Shown piece by piece: positions 34,694-43,077 of a stretch of DNA of 64,000 nucleotides. Below the pieces are notes generated by a model. It did not search any database and was not told the origin of the DNA. It saw only the letters and a program-made list of their open reading frames with translations. The stretch is from NCBI RefSeq assembly GCF_024584705.1, contig NZ_CP097384.1, forward strand, positions 3,720,001 through 3,784,000, written 5' to 3'. Position numbers and translations under genes: made by a program. Source of the stretch: Blastopirellula sp. J2-11 (GTDB taxonomy: Bacteria > Planctomycetota > Planctomycetia > Pirellulales > Pirellulaceae). Numbering within the stretch: the stretch's first letter is position 1; every line of letters starts with the position of its first letter.

Positions 34694-36400
34694 TTGATAG
34701 CTCGCTTCGCAATTCTCTGGATGGGATGTTTTCTAGCGTTCGCCCTGCAAGCGACGCAGGCGGAAGAGAAACCTTCGACCATGTCCAAGTCGGAACAGGC
34801 GTTTTGGCCCGGAGCGACGCCGTTGATCTTGGGACGCGACGACGACGGAAAGAGCCTGATCGCCTGGACCGATGCCCAGACGCTTGATCCGCTTGCCGCA
34901 GGCCCGTTGGTCTTCGTCGTTTTCGACGAACCTGCCAGCGAAGATCCCCATGGCCGGCATGCGCTGCAAATGCACAAGACGCTGCGTCAGAAGTACGGAG
35001 CAGACGTGCGCTGCGCTATGATTTATTGCGAGCCAGGCCAGAAATATCCTCCATTAGGATCCGCTTACAACACGCCTGACCAACGAACGGCGGCGACCAT
35101 TTGGCGCGCGATCGGCTGGTTGGGCCCCGATCTTGTCATCGAATGTACGCCGGAGAATATCGATCAGAATGACGCTTCGATGCTCTGGAAAGCGGTCACG
35201 GTTCAGCCGGTGGCGCGCATCGGAACGGTCGAATCCGCGCTGGTCCGACTTTCAGAAACGACGGGCCCCGCCGCAGAGCAGACGCAGCAGAAGGTTACAT
35301 TCACTTGGGGACAGACTCCCCTTCTCGGCAAGCAAGAATTTTCTCCGTTACGGACAGAACTGCGACAACGCTTGCTGCGCACGCCGGCGAAATGTGCGGA
35401 ACAACTGGGCGTCGTTTACGGTCATGATTTGAAGAGCGTCATGTATCAGCCGGCGCTGGCCATCATGGCCCGTCTCGACTTGGCGGCGCAGTTGGACGAC
35501 TCCAACGCGACAGCGGAGATCGAGAAAGTCCTAGAGCCCTGGCTGAAAAAGTCGTCCGCTCCCAAGACCTCGAAACAGAAAGGGGTCAACGGCAGCGTCA
35601 ATGCTGGCCACTTGGTCTTCGCGGCGTGGGCCGAGCAAACCGGCGATCCTCGCGCGATCGAATTGGTCCGCCGCATCGCCGATCAGGCTTTCGACGCGCA
35701 AGGCCAACCGCTTTCGGCGATGCCTGCTCACAATGAGATGAGTGACGCCGTCTTTATGGCTTGCCCAATTCTCACCTCCGCCGGTCGTCTCACCGGCGAA
35801 GAAAAATATCTCAACATGGCGCAGCGGCAATTGCGGTTCATGCAGAAACATTGTCTCCGCAGCGATGGTCTCTATCGGCATTCGCCGCTGTGCGAAGCTG
35901 CCTGGGGACGTGGCAACGGGTTTCCCATGCTCGGACTAGCTCTCGCGATCACCGATCTCGAAGCGATCGAGAACGACAATTCTCTCGTAGAATCACTCCG
36001 GTCTCGCGCCACAGAACTCAAGCAAGAGTTTCTCCGAAATTTGCGACGCCATGCGGAAGCGCTCCTCCCTCATCAAGATCCAACCGGGATGTGGCGCCAA
36101 GTGATCGACGAGCCTTCCGCCTATCGCGAAATGACCGCGACCTGCATGATCGGCTTCACGCTGCAGCGCGGGATTGACCGCGGCTGGCTCGACGCCGAAC
36201 GTTTTCAACCAGCCGTCGATCAAGCCTGGTCCGCCGTATCAAAACGCTGCAGTACGGACGGCGTGCTGTTCGACGTTTGCACCGGAACCGGAAAAATGAA
36301 GTCGCTGCAGGATTACTTCGATCGGACAGCGATACTCGACCGCGACGAACGAGGAGGAGCGATGGCGCTGCTGTTCGCCGTTGAGCGGATACGGAACTAA
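34694..36400 (+). CDS. Exported glycosidase of GH88/GH105 type with extra N-terminal domain
   Basis: The 568-residue protein uses a TTG start at 34694; an internal ATG at 34721 would keep only part of the signal peptide. Residues about 1-23 are a signal peptide ending TQAEE. The N-terminal 190 residues form an alpha/beta domain (DVRCAMIYCEPGQKYPPLG) that I cannot name with confidence. From about 200 to the end the (alpha/alpha)6 unsaturated rhamnogalacturonyl hydrolase family is clear: AAWGRGNGFPMLGLALAI, DPTGMWRQVID and YREMTATCMIGFTLQRGIDR. This family removes unsaturated uronic acid from oligosaccharides made by polysaccharide lyases. It is probably periplasmic and works on uronic polysaccharides. 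No lyase gene is adjacent. Confidence 0.82.
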   Translation: MIARFAILWMGCFLAFALQATQAEEKPSTMSKSEQAFWPGATPLILGRDDDGKSLIAWTDAQTLDPLAAGPLVFVVFDEPASEDPHGRHALQMHKTLRQKYGADVRCAMIYCEPGQKYPPLGSAYNTPDQRTAATIWRAIGWLGPDLVIECTPENIDQNDASMLWKAVTVQPVARIGTVESALVRLSETTGPAAEQTQQKVTFTWGQTPLLGKQEFSPLRTELRQRLLRTPAKCAEQLGVVYGHDLKSVMYQPALAIMARLDLAAQLDDSNATAEIEKVLEPWLKKSSAPKTSKQKGVNGSVNAGHLVFAAWAEQTGDPRAIELVRRIADQAFDAQGQPLSAMPAHNEMSDAVFMACPILTSAGRLTGEEKYLNMAQRQLRFMQKHCLRSDGLYRHSPLCEAAWGRGNGFPMLGLALAITDLEAIENDNSLVESLRSRATELKQEFLRNLRRHAEALLPHQDPTGMWRQVIDEPSAYREMTATCMIGFTLQRGIDRGWLDAERFQPAVDQAWSAVSKRCSTDGVLFDVCTGTGKMKSLQDYFDRTAILDRDERGGAMALLFAVERIRN

Positions 36401-36745
36401 AATCCCCCTTCCTTCCTACTCACTTCGAGCGGCGAAAGCCATGCAGAGGGAAGCCAAGACGGCGGCGGTTATAACGGCGGCTATCTGAACAGGAGCAATA
36501 AAGCTGACCATTGTTTTCTCCGATAAAACGTAGCGAAAACGTATGTCAGCATTGTCACCTTACCCCCTAAAACGTCGGTGAAGCGAATCTAAAATCGACT
36601 TTATTCAGAAGGACGCGATCTTGATCACTTTCTGGCGACGCAAGCTTCCCGTACCTGCATCGGAAGATTAAAAAGGTGGAAGTCGCTGCTCAAGTGGCCC
36701 GGTCGATTCCATTCGCGAAACATTCAGAGTCAAGGAGACCGTCGA
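36401..36745. other. Noncoding region before the SpoIIAA-like gene
   Basis: In this 345-bp stretch I see no gene, RNA or repeat. It includes the likely promoter of the gene at 36746, preceded by AAGGAGA at 36734-36740 as a good Shine-Dalgarno. Confidence 0.5.
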
Positions 36746-37108
36746 ATGAACAACTCCCTAGAAGTGATTTCCAGCGGAAAGCTGTTGCACGTCAAAGTGA
36801 CCGGCAAGTTGACCAAAGAGTCGTACGTCGTATTTACTCCCAAGGTCGATCAACTCGTCCAGGAACATGGCAAGCTGCGGATCTTGTTTGAAATGCACGA
36901 CTTCCATGGCTGGACCGCCGGCGCTCTGTGGGATGACATCAAGTTTGACATGAAGCATTGGAAAGATATCGAACGCCTGGCGATCGTCGGCGAATCGAAA
37001 TGGGAGCAGGGAATGGCGATTTTCTGTAAGCCGTTTACGATGGCCAAGGTCCAATATTTCGATCACACGGAACTTGACAAAGCGAAGAGCTGGGTCGAAG
37101 CGGATTAA
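36746..37108 (+). CDS. SpoIIAA-like (STAS-related) protein
   Basis: The 120-residue cytoplasmic protein has the SpoIIAA-like pattern: LLHVKVTGKLTKESY, then LRILFEMHDFHGWTAGALWD and FKMHWKDI-like DMKHWKDIERLAIVGESKWE. It ends in AKVQYFDHTELDKAKSWVEA. The family (formerly DUF3478) has a STAS-like fold without the phosphorylatable serine of true anti-anti-sigma factors. Some members are found in stress or phospholipid contexts, but their activity is not established. It appears monocistronic and is preceded by a strong AAGGAG Shine-Dalgarno. Confidence 0.88.
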   Translation: MNNSLEVISSGKLLHVKVTGKLTKESYVVFTPKVDQLVQEHGKLRILFEMHDFHGWTAGALWDDIKFDMKHWKDIERLAIVGESKWEQGMAIFCKPFTMAKVQYFDHTELDKAKSWVEAD

Positions 37109-37178
37109 ATCCGCTTAGCGGAAATCGCGAGATATTATCGAGAGCGAGGCCCCAGGAACACTTTGGGTTCACACCACG

Positions 37179-37213
37179 AAAAAAACCGGACGAAATGCAA
37201 TTCGCCCGGTTTG
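37179..37213 (-). terminator. Intrinsic terminator of the tRNA-Met gene
   Basis: On the minus strand AAACCGGGCGAA and TTCGTCCGGTTT form a stem around a short loop, followed by a T run (TTTTTTT counting the end of the stem). It starts about 33 bp after the tRNA 3' end and is oriented to stop that transcript. Confidence 0.8.
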
Positions 37214-37245
37214 ATGTAAGTCCTAGCTGAGAAACAGCTTAGAAG

Positions 37246-37319
37246 TAGCGGCGGAGGGATTCGAACCCCCGACACGCGGATTATGATTCCGCTGCTCTAA
37301 CCGACTGAGCTACGCCGCC
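37246..37319 (-). tRNA. tRNA-Met (CAU), elongator type
   Basis: This 74-nt tRNA folds with acceptor GGCGGCG/CGCCGCT (first pair G-U), D arm GCTC...GAGC, and anticodon stem GCGGA/TCCGC around the loop ATCATAA with anticodon CAT. The T arm is GGGGG/CCCTC around TTCGAAT, and the discriminator base is A. No CCA is encoded. The anticodon stem lacks the three G-C pairs of initiator tRNA. A CAU tRNA read as Ile2 after lysidine modification cannot be fully excluded, but the body matches elongator tRNA-Met. Confidence 0.92.
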
Positions 37320-37566
37320 AGAAGATGGTTAAATCTAAGCATCACCTTTACATAGGTCAAGGAGGGCTAACGCGACAGGAAGGTTCTCTCTGATTTTTTT
37401 GAGCGGATCGATCAATACGGTCCTCGTTGGTCCCCTACGGCCGTTTTGGTCTTCCGAAAACGGTGAGTCCGTCAGACTGCATGTCGATCGCCCAGGCGTT
37501 CGCCAAGCGACGCCGAATACGACATCCCCCCTCGGCTGTGGGAATACCAGGAACGTTCCGATCGCA

Positions 37567-39330
37567 TCAGGGCCTTAAGGGGTTTCCCAATTCAAACGGC
37601 GTCGCGATCGGCTCGATCGCTGCTGGAATCCGCGTGCCCCGGTCCGATTCTCCGAGTGGAAGCGTCAGGGCTGTTTGCGTCACGGGTTGCTGCAAACGAA
37701 CGTTGTGCGGCCCAGGCTGCTCGATTGCATCCAAGGAAGTTGGCGTCAGCATCGCTCCGCCGACCGGAGCCGGGGGGATCGGCGGCGCCGGCAGATTTTC
37801 GTCGCTGGACATCGGCGGCTCGATTGCGTCTACAGGAACCGGCGGCGTCACCACTTCGCCCAGATCAATCTGCGGCGGCAGACAGAAGAGTTCGGTAAAT
37901 TCCATGCCGGAAGTCGTCACCAAAAAGCCGCCGCCGAGGGCCTGATAAGCGCTGACGATCGCAGAAAGTTGCTGCTGCTTGGTTTCGATCAAATCGGTTC
38001 TTGCTTCCAGCAGGTCACGCTGCGAGAACAACACGTCGACGTATTCGGCTCGTGCTCCCTGGAACAGGTTCGTCGCGACGCTGACCGATTCTTCGAGCGC
38101 TCTCACTTGTTGCTGCTTCAGCGCGACGCTATCGCGATAGTTCTCAACTTTGGTCATGCTGTTCACGACCTGGGTGAACGCGTTGAGGATCGTACGTTGG
38201 TAGTTGTAGACTGCTTGCAACTGTCTAGCGTTCGCGTTCATGTAGTCGGCTTGAATCGCCTTCTTGTTGATAAGCGGCGCGACCAGATCGCCGGCGGCAT
38301 TGGCGATGAACGCGCCTGGATCAAACAGATATCTTGGATTGAAGGCCTCGAAGCCAACGCCGGCGGTGATCGCGACCCGCGGATAAAAGTTCGCCCGAGC
38401 GACCATAATATCGAGTCCAGAAGCGGCCACTTCGCGTTCGGCGGCGATGATGTCGCGTCGATTTCGCAGCAGTTGCGCCGGCACGCCGACTTGCAACATG
38501 CTCGAGTCGAGACTGATAAAGTCCCATGCCTGGCGGTCGACCGGCTGAGGATAACGACCGACGAGAAAGTTGATCTTGTTCTCGACCTCGATAATGTCCT
38601 GCTTGACGATCAACAACTGACTTTCGTTCTTGCGAACTTCGGCCAGAAAACGCTGGACGCCCAACTCGGTGCCGCGGGCGGCATCTTTTTGCGCCTTGGC
38701 GACTTCCAAACTTTGCTGTTGAAGTTGGATGGTTTGATTGAGGAAGACAAGTCGCTTGTCGAGAGCCGCCAGCTCGTAGTAGCTCTTGGCGGTCTCTGCG
38801 ACCAGTTGCGTGACAAAGTAATTTCGCGCCTCGATCGCTTCGATATAGCGTTGCATCGCCGAATCCCGGGCATTCCGCAGTTTTCGCCAAATATCGAGTT
38901 CCCAAAACAGGTCGGCCGAGATTCTGGTGTTCGTCAGAGGATCCGGAAACTTCCCACCAACAGGATAGGTGAGTTGCTCTTCCGCCGCGCCCAGCGGAGT
39001 GAACTTACTCGTTCTTTCCATGCCGCCTGACAGGCCGGCGGTAATGAACGGAAGATAGGCGCCGCGGCGAGCGAGGATCTCGTTGTTGGCGATCTGAATC
39101 TCTTGATTCCGGATCTTCAACTCTTGGTTGTTGACCAATCCCACGGTCAGCAGTTCGGCCAGCGTTGGATCATCAAAAAACTCAACGATGCCCATGTGAG
39201 CGGAGTTTTCGGCGTCGGTTCGCCCGTTGAAGTCTGGCGGCAAAATTGGACCCTGATCAGCACGGCGCAGACAGGGGATGGAGCAACCAGACAAAATCAG
39301 CAGCGTGATGAAAGCTACTAAATTTGTCAT
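37567..39330 (-). CDS. TolC/NodT-family outer membrane efflux lipoprotein
   Basis: The 587-residue protein starts at the ATG at 39330, which gives a signal peptide with lipobox LSGC (C16); the frame is open further upstream without merit. Two outer-membrane-efflux domains at about 90-280 and 290-480 are rich in long helices (for example NNQELKIRNQEIQIANNEIL and RDLLEARTDLIETKQQQLSA) and include AYQALGGGF at the end of the second. The C-terminal 100 residues are Pro-rich (PPVPVDAIEPP, PAPPIPPAPVGG), unusual for the family. It would form the outer-membrane channel of an RND-type pump. The inner-membrane and adaptor genes are not in this window, so it stands alone here. Confidence 0.9.
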   Translation of the reverse strand: MTNLVAFITLLILSGCSIPCLRRADQGPILPPDFNGRTDAENSAHMGIVEFFDDPTLAELLTVGLVNNQELKIRNQEIQIANNEILARRGAYLPFITAGLSGGMERTSKFTPLGAAEEQLTYPVGGKFPDPLTNTRISADLFWELDIWRKLRNARDSAMQRYIEAIEARNYFVTQLVAETAKSYYELAALDKRLVFLNQTIQLQQQSLEVAKAQKDAARGTELGVQRFLAEVRKNESQLLIVKQDIIEVENKINFLVGRYPQPVDRQAWDFISLDSSMLQVGVPAQLLRNRRDIIAAEREVAASGLDIMVARANFYPRVAITAGVGFEAFNPRYLFDPGAFIANAAGDLVAPLINKKAIQADYMNANARQLQAVYNYQRTILNAFTQVVNSMTKVENYRDSVALKQQQVRALEESVSVATNLFQGARAEYVDVLFSQRDLLEARTDLIETKQQQLSAIVSAYQALGGGFLVTTSGMEFTELFCLPPQIDLGEVVTPPVPVDAIEPPMSSDENLPAPPIPPAPVGGAMLTPTSLDAIEQPGPHNVRLQQPVTQTALTLPLGESDRGTRIPAAIEPIATPFELGNPLRP

Positions 39331-39937
39331 CACGTGCTGCCTGGGCATCGCCGCTAGAAAGCACATGGAGTTGTTCTGTCGCATCATGGAACACCCTGCC
39401 ATTGTCGCAAATCTGCTGAATAGGAAGAACTTGGAGTTCGTCACGCTGGAACTGGAGAGGAATAGTGCCCCTCAACCCGGCGAAATTTCTGGAAAATTCA
39501 TTTTCCCCCTCTCCAACGGCCAAATTGCTATTGACCGCAAAGGTAGAGGCGTAGAAACAGCCGGCAAAATTCTTATCGGCAGAAGATTGGACACAGACCA
39601 GAGAATCCCTACCTTGACCAACTTGCCTGGGCGAATCAGCCTTCGGTTCGCCTTCATTGAGCCGCGAAACCCTAGGAAATAGCCTATATCCGCTCGATAT
39701 TGGTCTACATTAAAAGGCGTTAAGACTCCGCCTTATTGGGGATCTCTGGCGACTCTGACAAGGAGGTTTTGTCGCCTCTTTCGGCCGGCTTGATCACCAG
39801 AGAGCAACTTCGACAGAACTTCGTCAGCGCTACCAAGACAGCGGGCGGAATAGGCCCGTGCCGATAAGTGGGAAAGGAGAACTTCTCATCGACCCCGATA
39901 GCTTTGCTATCGGGGTCGGACTGACGTAATACCGCAA
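39331..39937. other. Noncoding region with a strong 12-bp hairpin
   Basis: This 607-bp stretch lies between the TolC gene start and the aminopeptidase end. At 39891-39917 a perfect stem GACCCCGATAGC/GCTATCGGGGTC surrounds a TTT loop, just after the aminopeptidase stop. There is no T run, so it may protect the mRNA end. I see no gene in the rest. Confidence 0.6.
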
Positions 39938-41233
39938 TTATTTCGCGGACGCCGCCATCCGCGTTTCGATCTCTTCTGCTTCGACGGGGATATCCGCCAT
40001 CAGATCGATTGGGCCAGATTCCGTGATCAGAATATCGTTTTCTAGCCGGACGGCGAACCCTTCTGCAGGGATGTAGATCCCTGGTTCGACCGTCAGCACC
40101 CAACCGGGGGCGAACGGAACGTTGGCTGGCGCCACATCATGCACGTCAAGCCCGATCGGATGCCCCAGGCCGTGCATGAAGTATTTTTTGCAGGCAGGCG
40201 CTTCTCGCGTATGCTTGGCCACCTCTTCTTTGGTCAGCAGGCCGAGCTTGACGAGTTCTTCGTTCATCATCAACTGCGACTCGTGTTGCCAGTCGCGATG
40301 CATCTTGCCGACGACGGCGCCTTCGATCGAGGCCCGCATGATTCGCAATACGGCGTCGTAGACATCGCGTTGACGCGACGTAAAGCGACCGTTGACCGGT
40401 ATCGTGCGCGTCAGATCCGAATTGTAGTTAGCGTAGTTGGACGCTACGTCCAACAGCAACATATCCCCATCGTTACAGACCTGATCGTTTTGCATGTAGT
40501 GCAAGCCGCAGGCGTTCTTGCCCGAGGCGATGATCGGCGAATAGGCGAACGCTCCCCGATTGCGAATGAACTCGTGCCAAAGCTCCGCTTCCACTTCGTG
40601 TTCGGTAACGCCGGGCTTCACAAACTTCAATAGCCGTTCAAAGCCCCCTTTGGTGATGCTGCAGGCACGACGAATCAAATCAACCTCAGCCTCTGATTTC
40701 ACCGCTCGCAATTGATGCAACAGCGGCGCCAAACGGCGATAGGTATGCAGTGGAAATTGGCGCTGGCAATCTTCCACAAACCGATCGTCGCGCGTTTGGA
40801 CGACGGCGGCGGCTCGGCGATGTTCATTTTGATTGAGAAAGACTTGCTCGGCGCTCAACATGCAGTTGCGCAAAATTCCGGGAAACTCGCTCAGCCATTT
40901 GATGGTCGTGACGCCGGAAGCCTGGGTCGCTTCCTCCTTCGACAGTTTGTGCCCTTCCCAGATTTCCAAGATTTCGATCGGCTCGCGGACGAACAAGATC
41001 TCACGCTGGGTTGGCTCTGGGGAATCGGGAAACAGCAGCAGAATGGATTCTTCTTGCTCAACGCCTGACAGATAGAATAAATCGGTATTGGGGAAATTCT
41101 TGAACGATCCGTCGGCGTTCGTCGGCAATACGTCGTTCGCATGGACGATCGCCAGCGAATTGCCAGGTAGAAGTTGTTTCAGGTTGGCTCGATTTTCTAC
41201 AAACAGGCCCGAGTCGATAGGTTGATGACGCAT
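39938..41233 (-). CDS. pepP: Xaa-Pro aminopeptidase (M24B, aminopeptidase P)
   Basis: The 431-residue cytoplasmic metalloprotease is close to the size of E. coli PepP. The N-terminal creatinase-like domain (about 1-165) is followed by the pita-bread fold. The metal ligands are visible: Asp in LLLDVASNYANYNSDLTRTI (two Asp), His in MHGLGHPIGLDVHD, Glu in TVEPGIYIP and Glu in VRLENDILITE. It removes an N-terminal residue preceding proline and normally binds two Mn2+. It is monocistronic and followed by a hairpin at 39891-39917. Confidence 0.93.
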   Translation of the reverse strand: MRHQPIDSGLFVENRANLKQLLPGNSLAIVHANDVLPTNADGSFKNFPNTDLFYLSGVEQEESILLLFPDSPEPTQREILFVREPIEILEIWEGHKLSKEEATQASGVTTIKWLSEFPGILRNCMLSAEQVFLNQNEHRRAAAVVQTRDDRFVEDCQRQFPLHTYRRLAPLLHQLRAVKSEAEVDLIRRACSITKGGFERLLKFVKPGVTEHEVEAELWHEFIRNRGAFAYSPIIASGKNACGLHYMQNDQVCNDGDMLLLDVASNYANYNSDLTRTIPVNGRFTSRQRDVYDAVLRIMRASIEGAVVGKMHRDWQHESQLMMNEELVKLGLLTKEEVAKHTREAPACKKYFMHGLGHPIGLDVHDVAPANVPFAPGWVLTVEPGIYIPAEGFAVRLENDILITESGPIDLMADIPVEAEEIETRMAASAK

Positions 41234-41502
41234 CCAAAGTTTCCCTGAAAGTGAAGCCGAAGCTGATGATTGGATTCCGCCGAACTGCTACGTTCAGCAG
41301 CCGTAGAAAACCGCCGCACATGCGCTTTGTAAGCAATCACAGCCGAAACCAACGGTCCAGCCGCCAAAAGAGCATTTTCGCCGACAAACAGACAACTGCC
41401 AGACTACCGTCCTGACTCGTCCGGTCAAAGAGTAGGAACGTAGAGAGCGACTTAATCGCCGCGCCAAAGCAAGCAGAGCATTCCACTAATTCCATTCAAA
41501 AA

Positions 41503-41533
41503 TAGAGGGGGGACGGTAGAACCGTCGCCCCCT
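41503..41533 (-). terminator. Intrinsic terminator after the Ntn-hydrolase gene
   Basis: On the minus strand AGGGGGCGACGGT pairs with ACCGTCCCCCCT around a short loop, followed by CTATTTTTG. It starts 36 bp after the stop codon of the gene at 41569-42675. The rest of the 335-bp gap up to 41568 holds nothing else I recognise. Confidence 0.65.
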
Positions 41534-41568
41534 GAATTGCTGTAAGTTTTCCAACGTGTCGTTCGTCT

Positions 41569-42675
41569 CTAGTGGAAGTCGGTCGAGACGTCGGTGATCG
41601 GCTGCGGGCCATTCATTTCGATGACTTGCAACTTCCCATTTGCGGCGTCGAGCGCTGCACGCACATCGATGCTGCGAATCGACTGGTCATCGTACGTGCG
41701 GAACATCCAGCGGATGTTTTTCAGGTCAGAGACCGTCGTCCAAAGCGTATAGTCTTCACTCACTTTTTTCTCTTCGTGATCGCGGACCGAACCGACCGGG
41801 ATATCGAACACGTTCATCAGGTGAAAAACCTGCTTGACCGTTTCCTCGGCGGTCTTCAACTGATTGGCCGCTTGCGAATAAGCGACGGCGCGAACGAACC
41901 GCGATGGCGGAGTCGAATCGCCGGGCAGTCCTCGCATGCCGGAGCCTTGTCCAAAGCCGGCGAGATCGATATCGTCCAACTTGACCGTCGGCACATTTGA
42001 CACGGTTAAATTGATGTAGTTGCGCAGGTTGGTCAGGTGCCAGTCAAAGGTGGGCGAGTTGGTGATCACGCCCAGCGGGTTGTCATAGATGCGGAGCCCG
42101 CCGTCGACCGGCTCGATAACGACGCTAGCGCCGGTGCTGTCATGCACCACAAAATGGGCGGCGAAACTGTCTCCTCCCAGTTGTTCAATCGGCCGTGGGA
42201 CAAGCACGACGTGGTTGTAGCGTTGCTTGACTTCTGCGATCGACGCACAGTTGGCCAAGAGCCACATGCCGTAATCTTCCGGCGCCAAAGCGCGATCTTG
42301 GTTATCAGGGCCCGGCTGAGCGTAACCGGCGTAGCCAGGAAAGTAGAACGAGCCGACATAGAGCCCCTTCTCATTGACACCATCGACAATCATTTCCATC
42401 CCTAGCACGTTGGCGCCGACAAAGCCATATTTCGCATCGTACGAAAGACCCTGCGTCGGGTCGACGAGCGTGTTAGACAAACGGTGACCGGCCGGAACGA
42501 CGAGCGCTTTGGATTGGAGATCGAAACCAAACTCCATCGTTCTTCCGACCACAGCGCCCCCATCGGCCGAGACAAGCCGCAAACCGGTGCAAGCCAGCGA
42601 TGGCTGGGCGATCAGAGCCGTCAACAGCGCCGCAACCAAACCGACGCGCGTGATAGAACTACTGGAAGTATTCAT
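41569..42675 (-). CDS. Secreted Ntn-hydrolase (choloylglycine hydrolase/penicillin V acylase family)
   Basis: The 368-residue protein starts at the ATG at 42675. The signal peptide ends QPSLA directly before C29 of CTGLRLVSADGGAVVGRTME, so signal cleavage itself exposes the N-terminal catalytic cysteine expected for this family. Further conserved parts are the NNMxEKGL-like VDGVNEKGLYVGSFYFPGYA, GVITNSPTFDWHLTNLRNYI (Asn and Trp of the active-site region) and a C-terminal YDDQSIRSIDVRAA. It would cleave linear amides such as bile-salt, N-acyl-homoserine lactone or penicillin V type bonds. The natural substrate is unknown. The open frame reaches 42873, but the signal-peptide logic fixes the start. 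Confidence 0.9.
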   Translation of the reverse strand: MNTSSSSITRVGLVAALLTALIAQPSLACTGLRLVSADGGAVVGRTMEFGFDLQSKALVVPAGHRLSNTLVDPTQGLSYDAKYGFVGANVLGMEMIVDGVNEKGLYVGSFYFPGYAGYAQPGPDNQDRALAPEDYGMWLLANCASIAEVKQRYNHVVLVPRPIEQLGGDSFAAHFVVHDSTGASVVIEPVDGGLRIYDNPLGVITNSPTFDWHLTNLRNYINLTVSNVPTVKLDDIDLAGFGQGSGMRGLPGDSTPPSRFVRAVAYSQAANQLKTAEETVKQVFHLMNVFDIPVGSVRDHEEKKVSEDYTLWTTVSDLKNIRWMFRTYDDQSIRSIDVRAALDAANGKLQVIEMNGPQPITDVSTDFH

Positions 42676-43011
42676 TTCTGCCTGTACCTGACGCCTTTGC
42701 GTCGTGCTAAGTGAGAACGCGCGGCAAAGCCGCGCTGCTGACCAATCGTCACCCAATGCGAGAAGACGACTACCGACAATAATTGCCCAAAAGCTTAGGT
42801 CACGAACAAGATGCTGCGAGAAGAGGAGACGTTTCGGCGAGATACCGCAACGGAGCGAGCAGTCGCTGTGCAAGATCTACGCAAAAGAAATTCGGTTGCA
42901 CCGATTATGCCGAAAATTCGGCGCGTGGTTACAGAAATAGCCTACCGCCGTTCTCTTGCTGATGCGTTTTGAAATTGCACATTTTTCGAACCGAGCGAAC
43001 ATTCGCCCATC

Positions 43012-43043
43012 AAAAAAGCCGCTGGTGAAATCACCAGCGGCTT
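43012..43043 (-). terminator. Intrinsic terminator after the Gfo/Idh/MocA gene
   Basis: AAGCCGCTGGTGA and its perfect complement form a 13-bp stem (43016-43043) with a very short loop. On the minus strand it is followed by TTTTTT (43012-43017). It begins 34 bp after the stop of the gene at 43078 and fits it well. Confidence 0.9.
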
Positions 43044-43077
43044 CTTGATGGAACCAATTTGTCCGAGCAAGTGCGGA

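Noticed and set aside
37246-37319. Initiator tRNA-fMet.
   Set aside because: The anticodon stem GCGGA lacks the three consecutive G-C pairs of initiators.
37675-39030. A 451-codon frame on the plus strand.
   Set aside because: It lies antisense to the TolC/NodT gene, which has a lipobox, repeated efflux domains and normal length. The frame has no recognisable domain.
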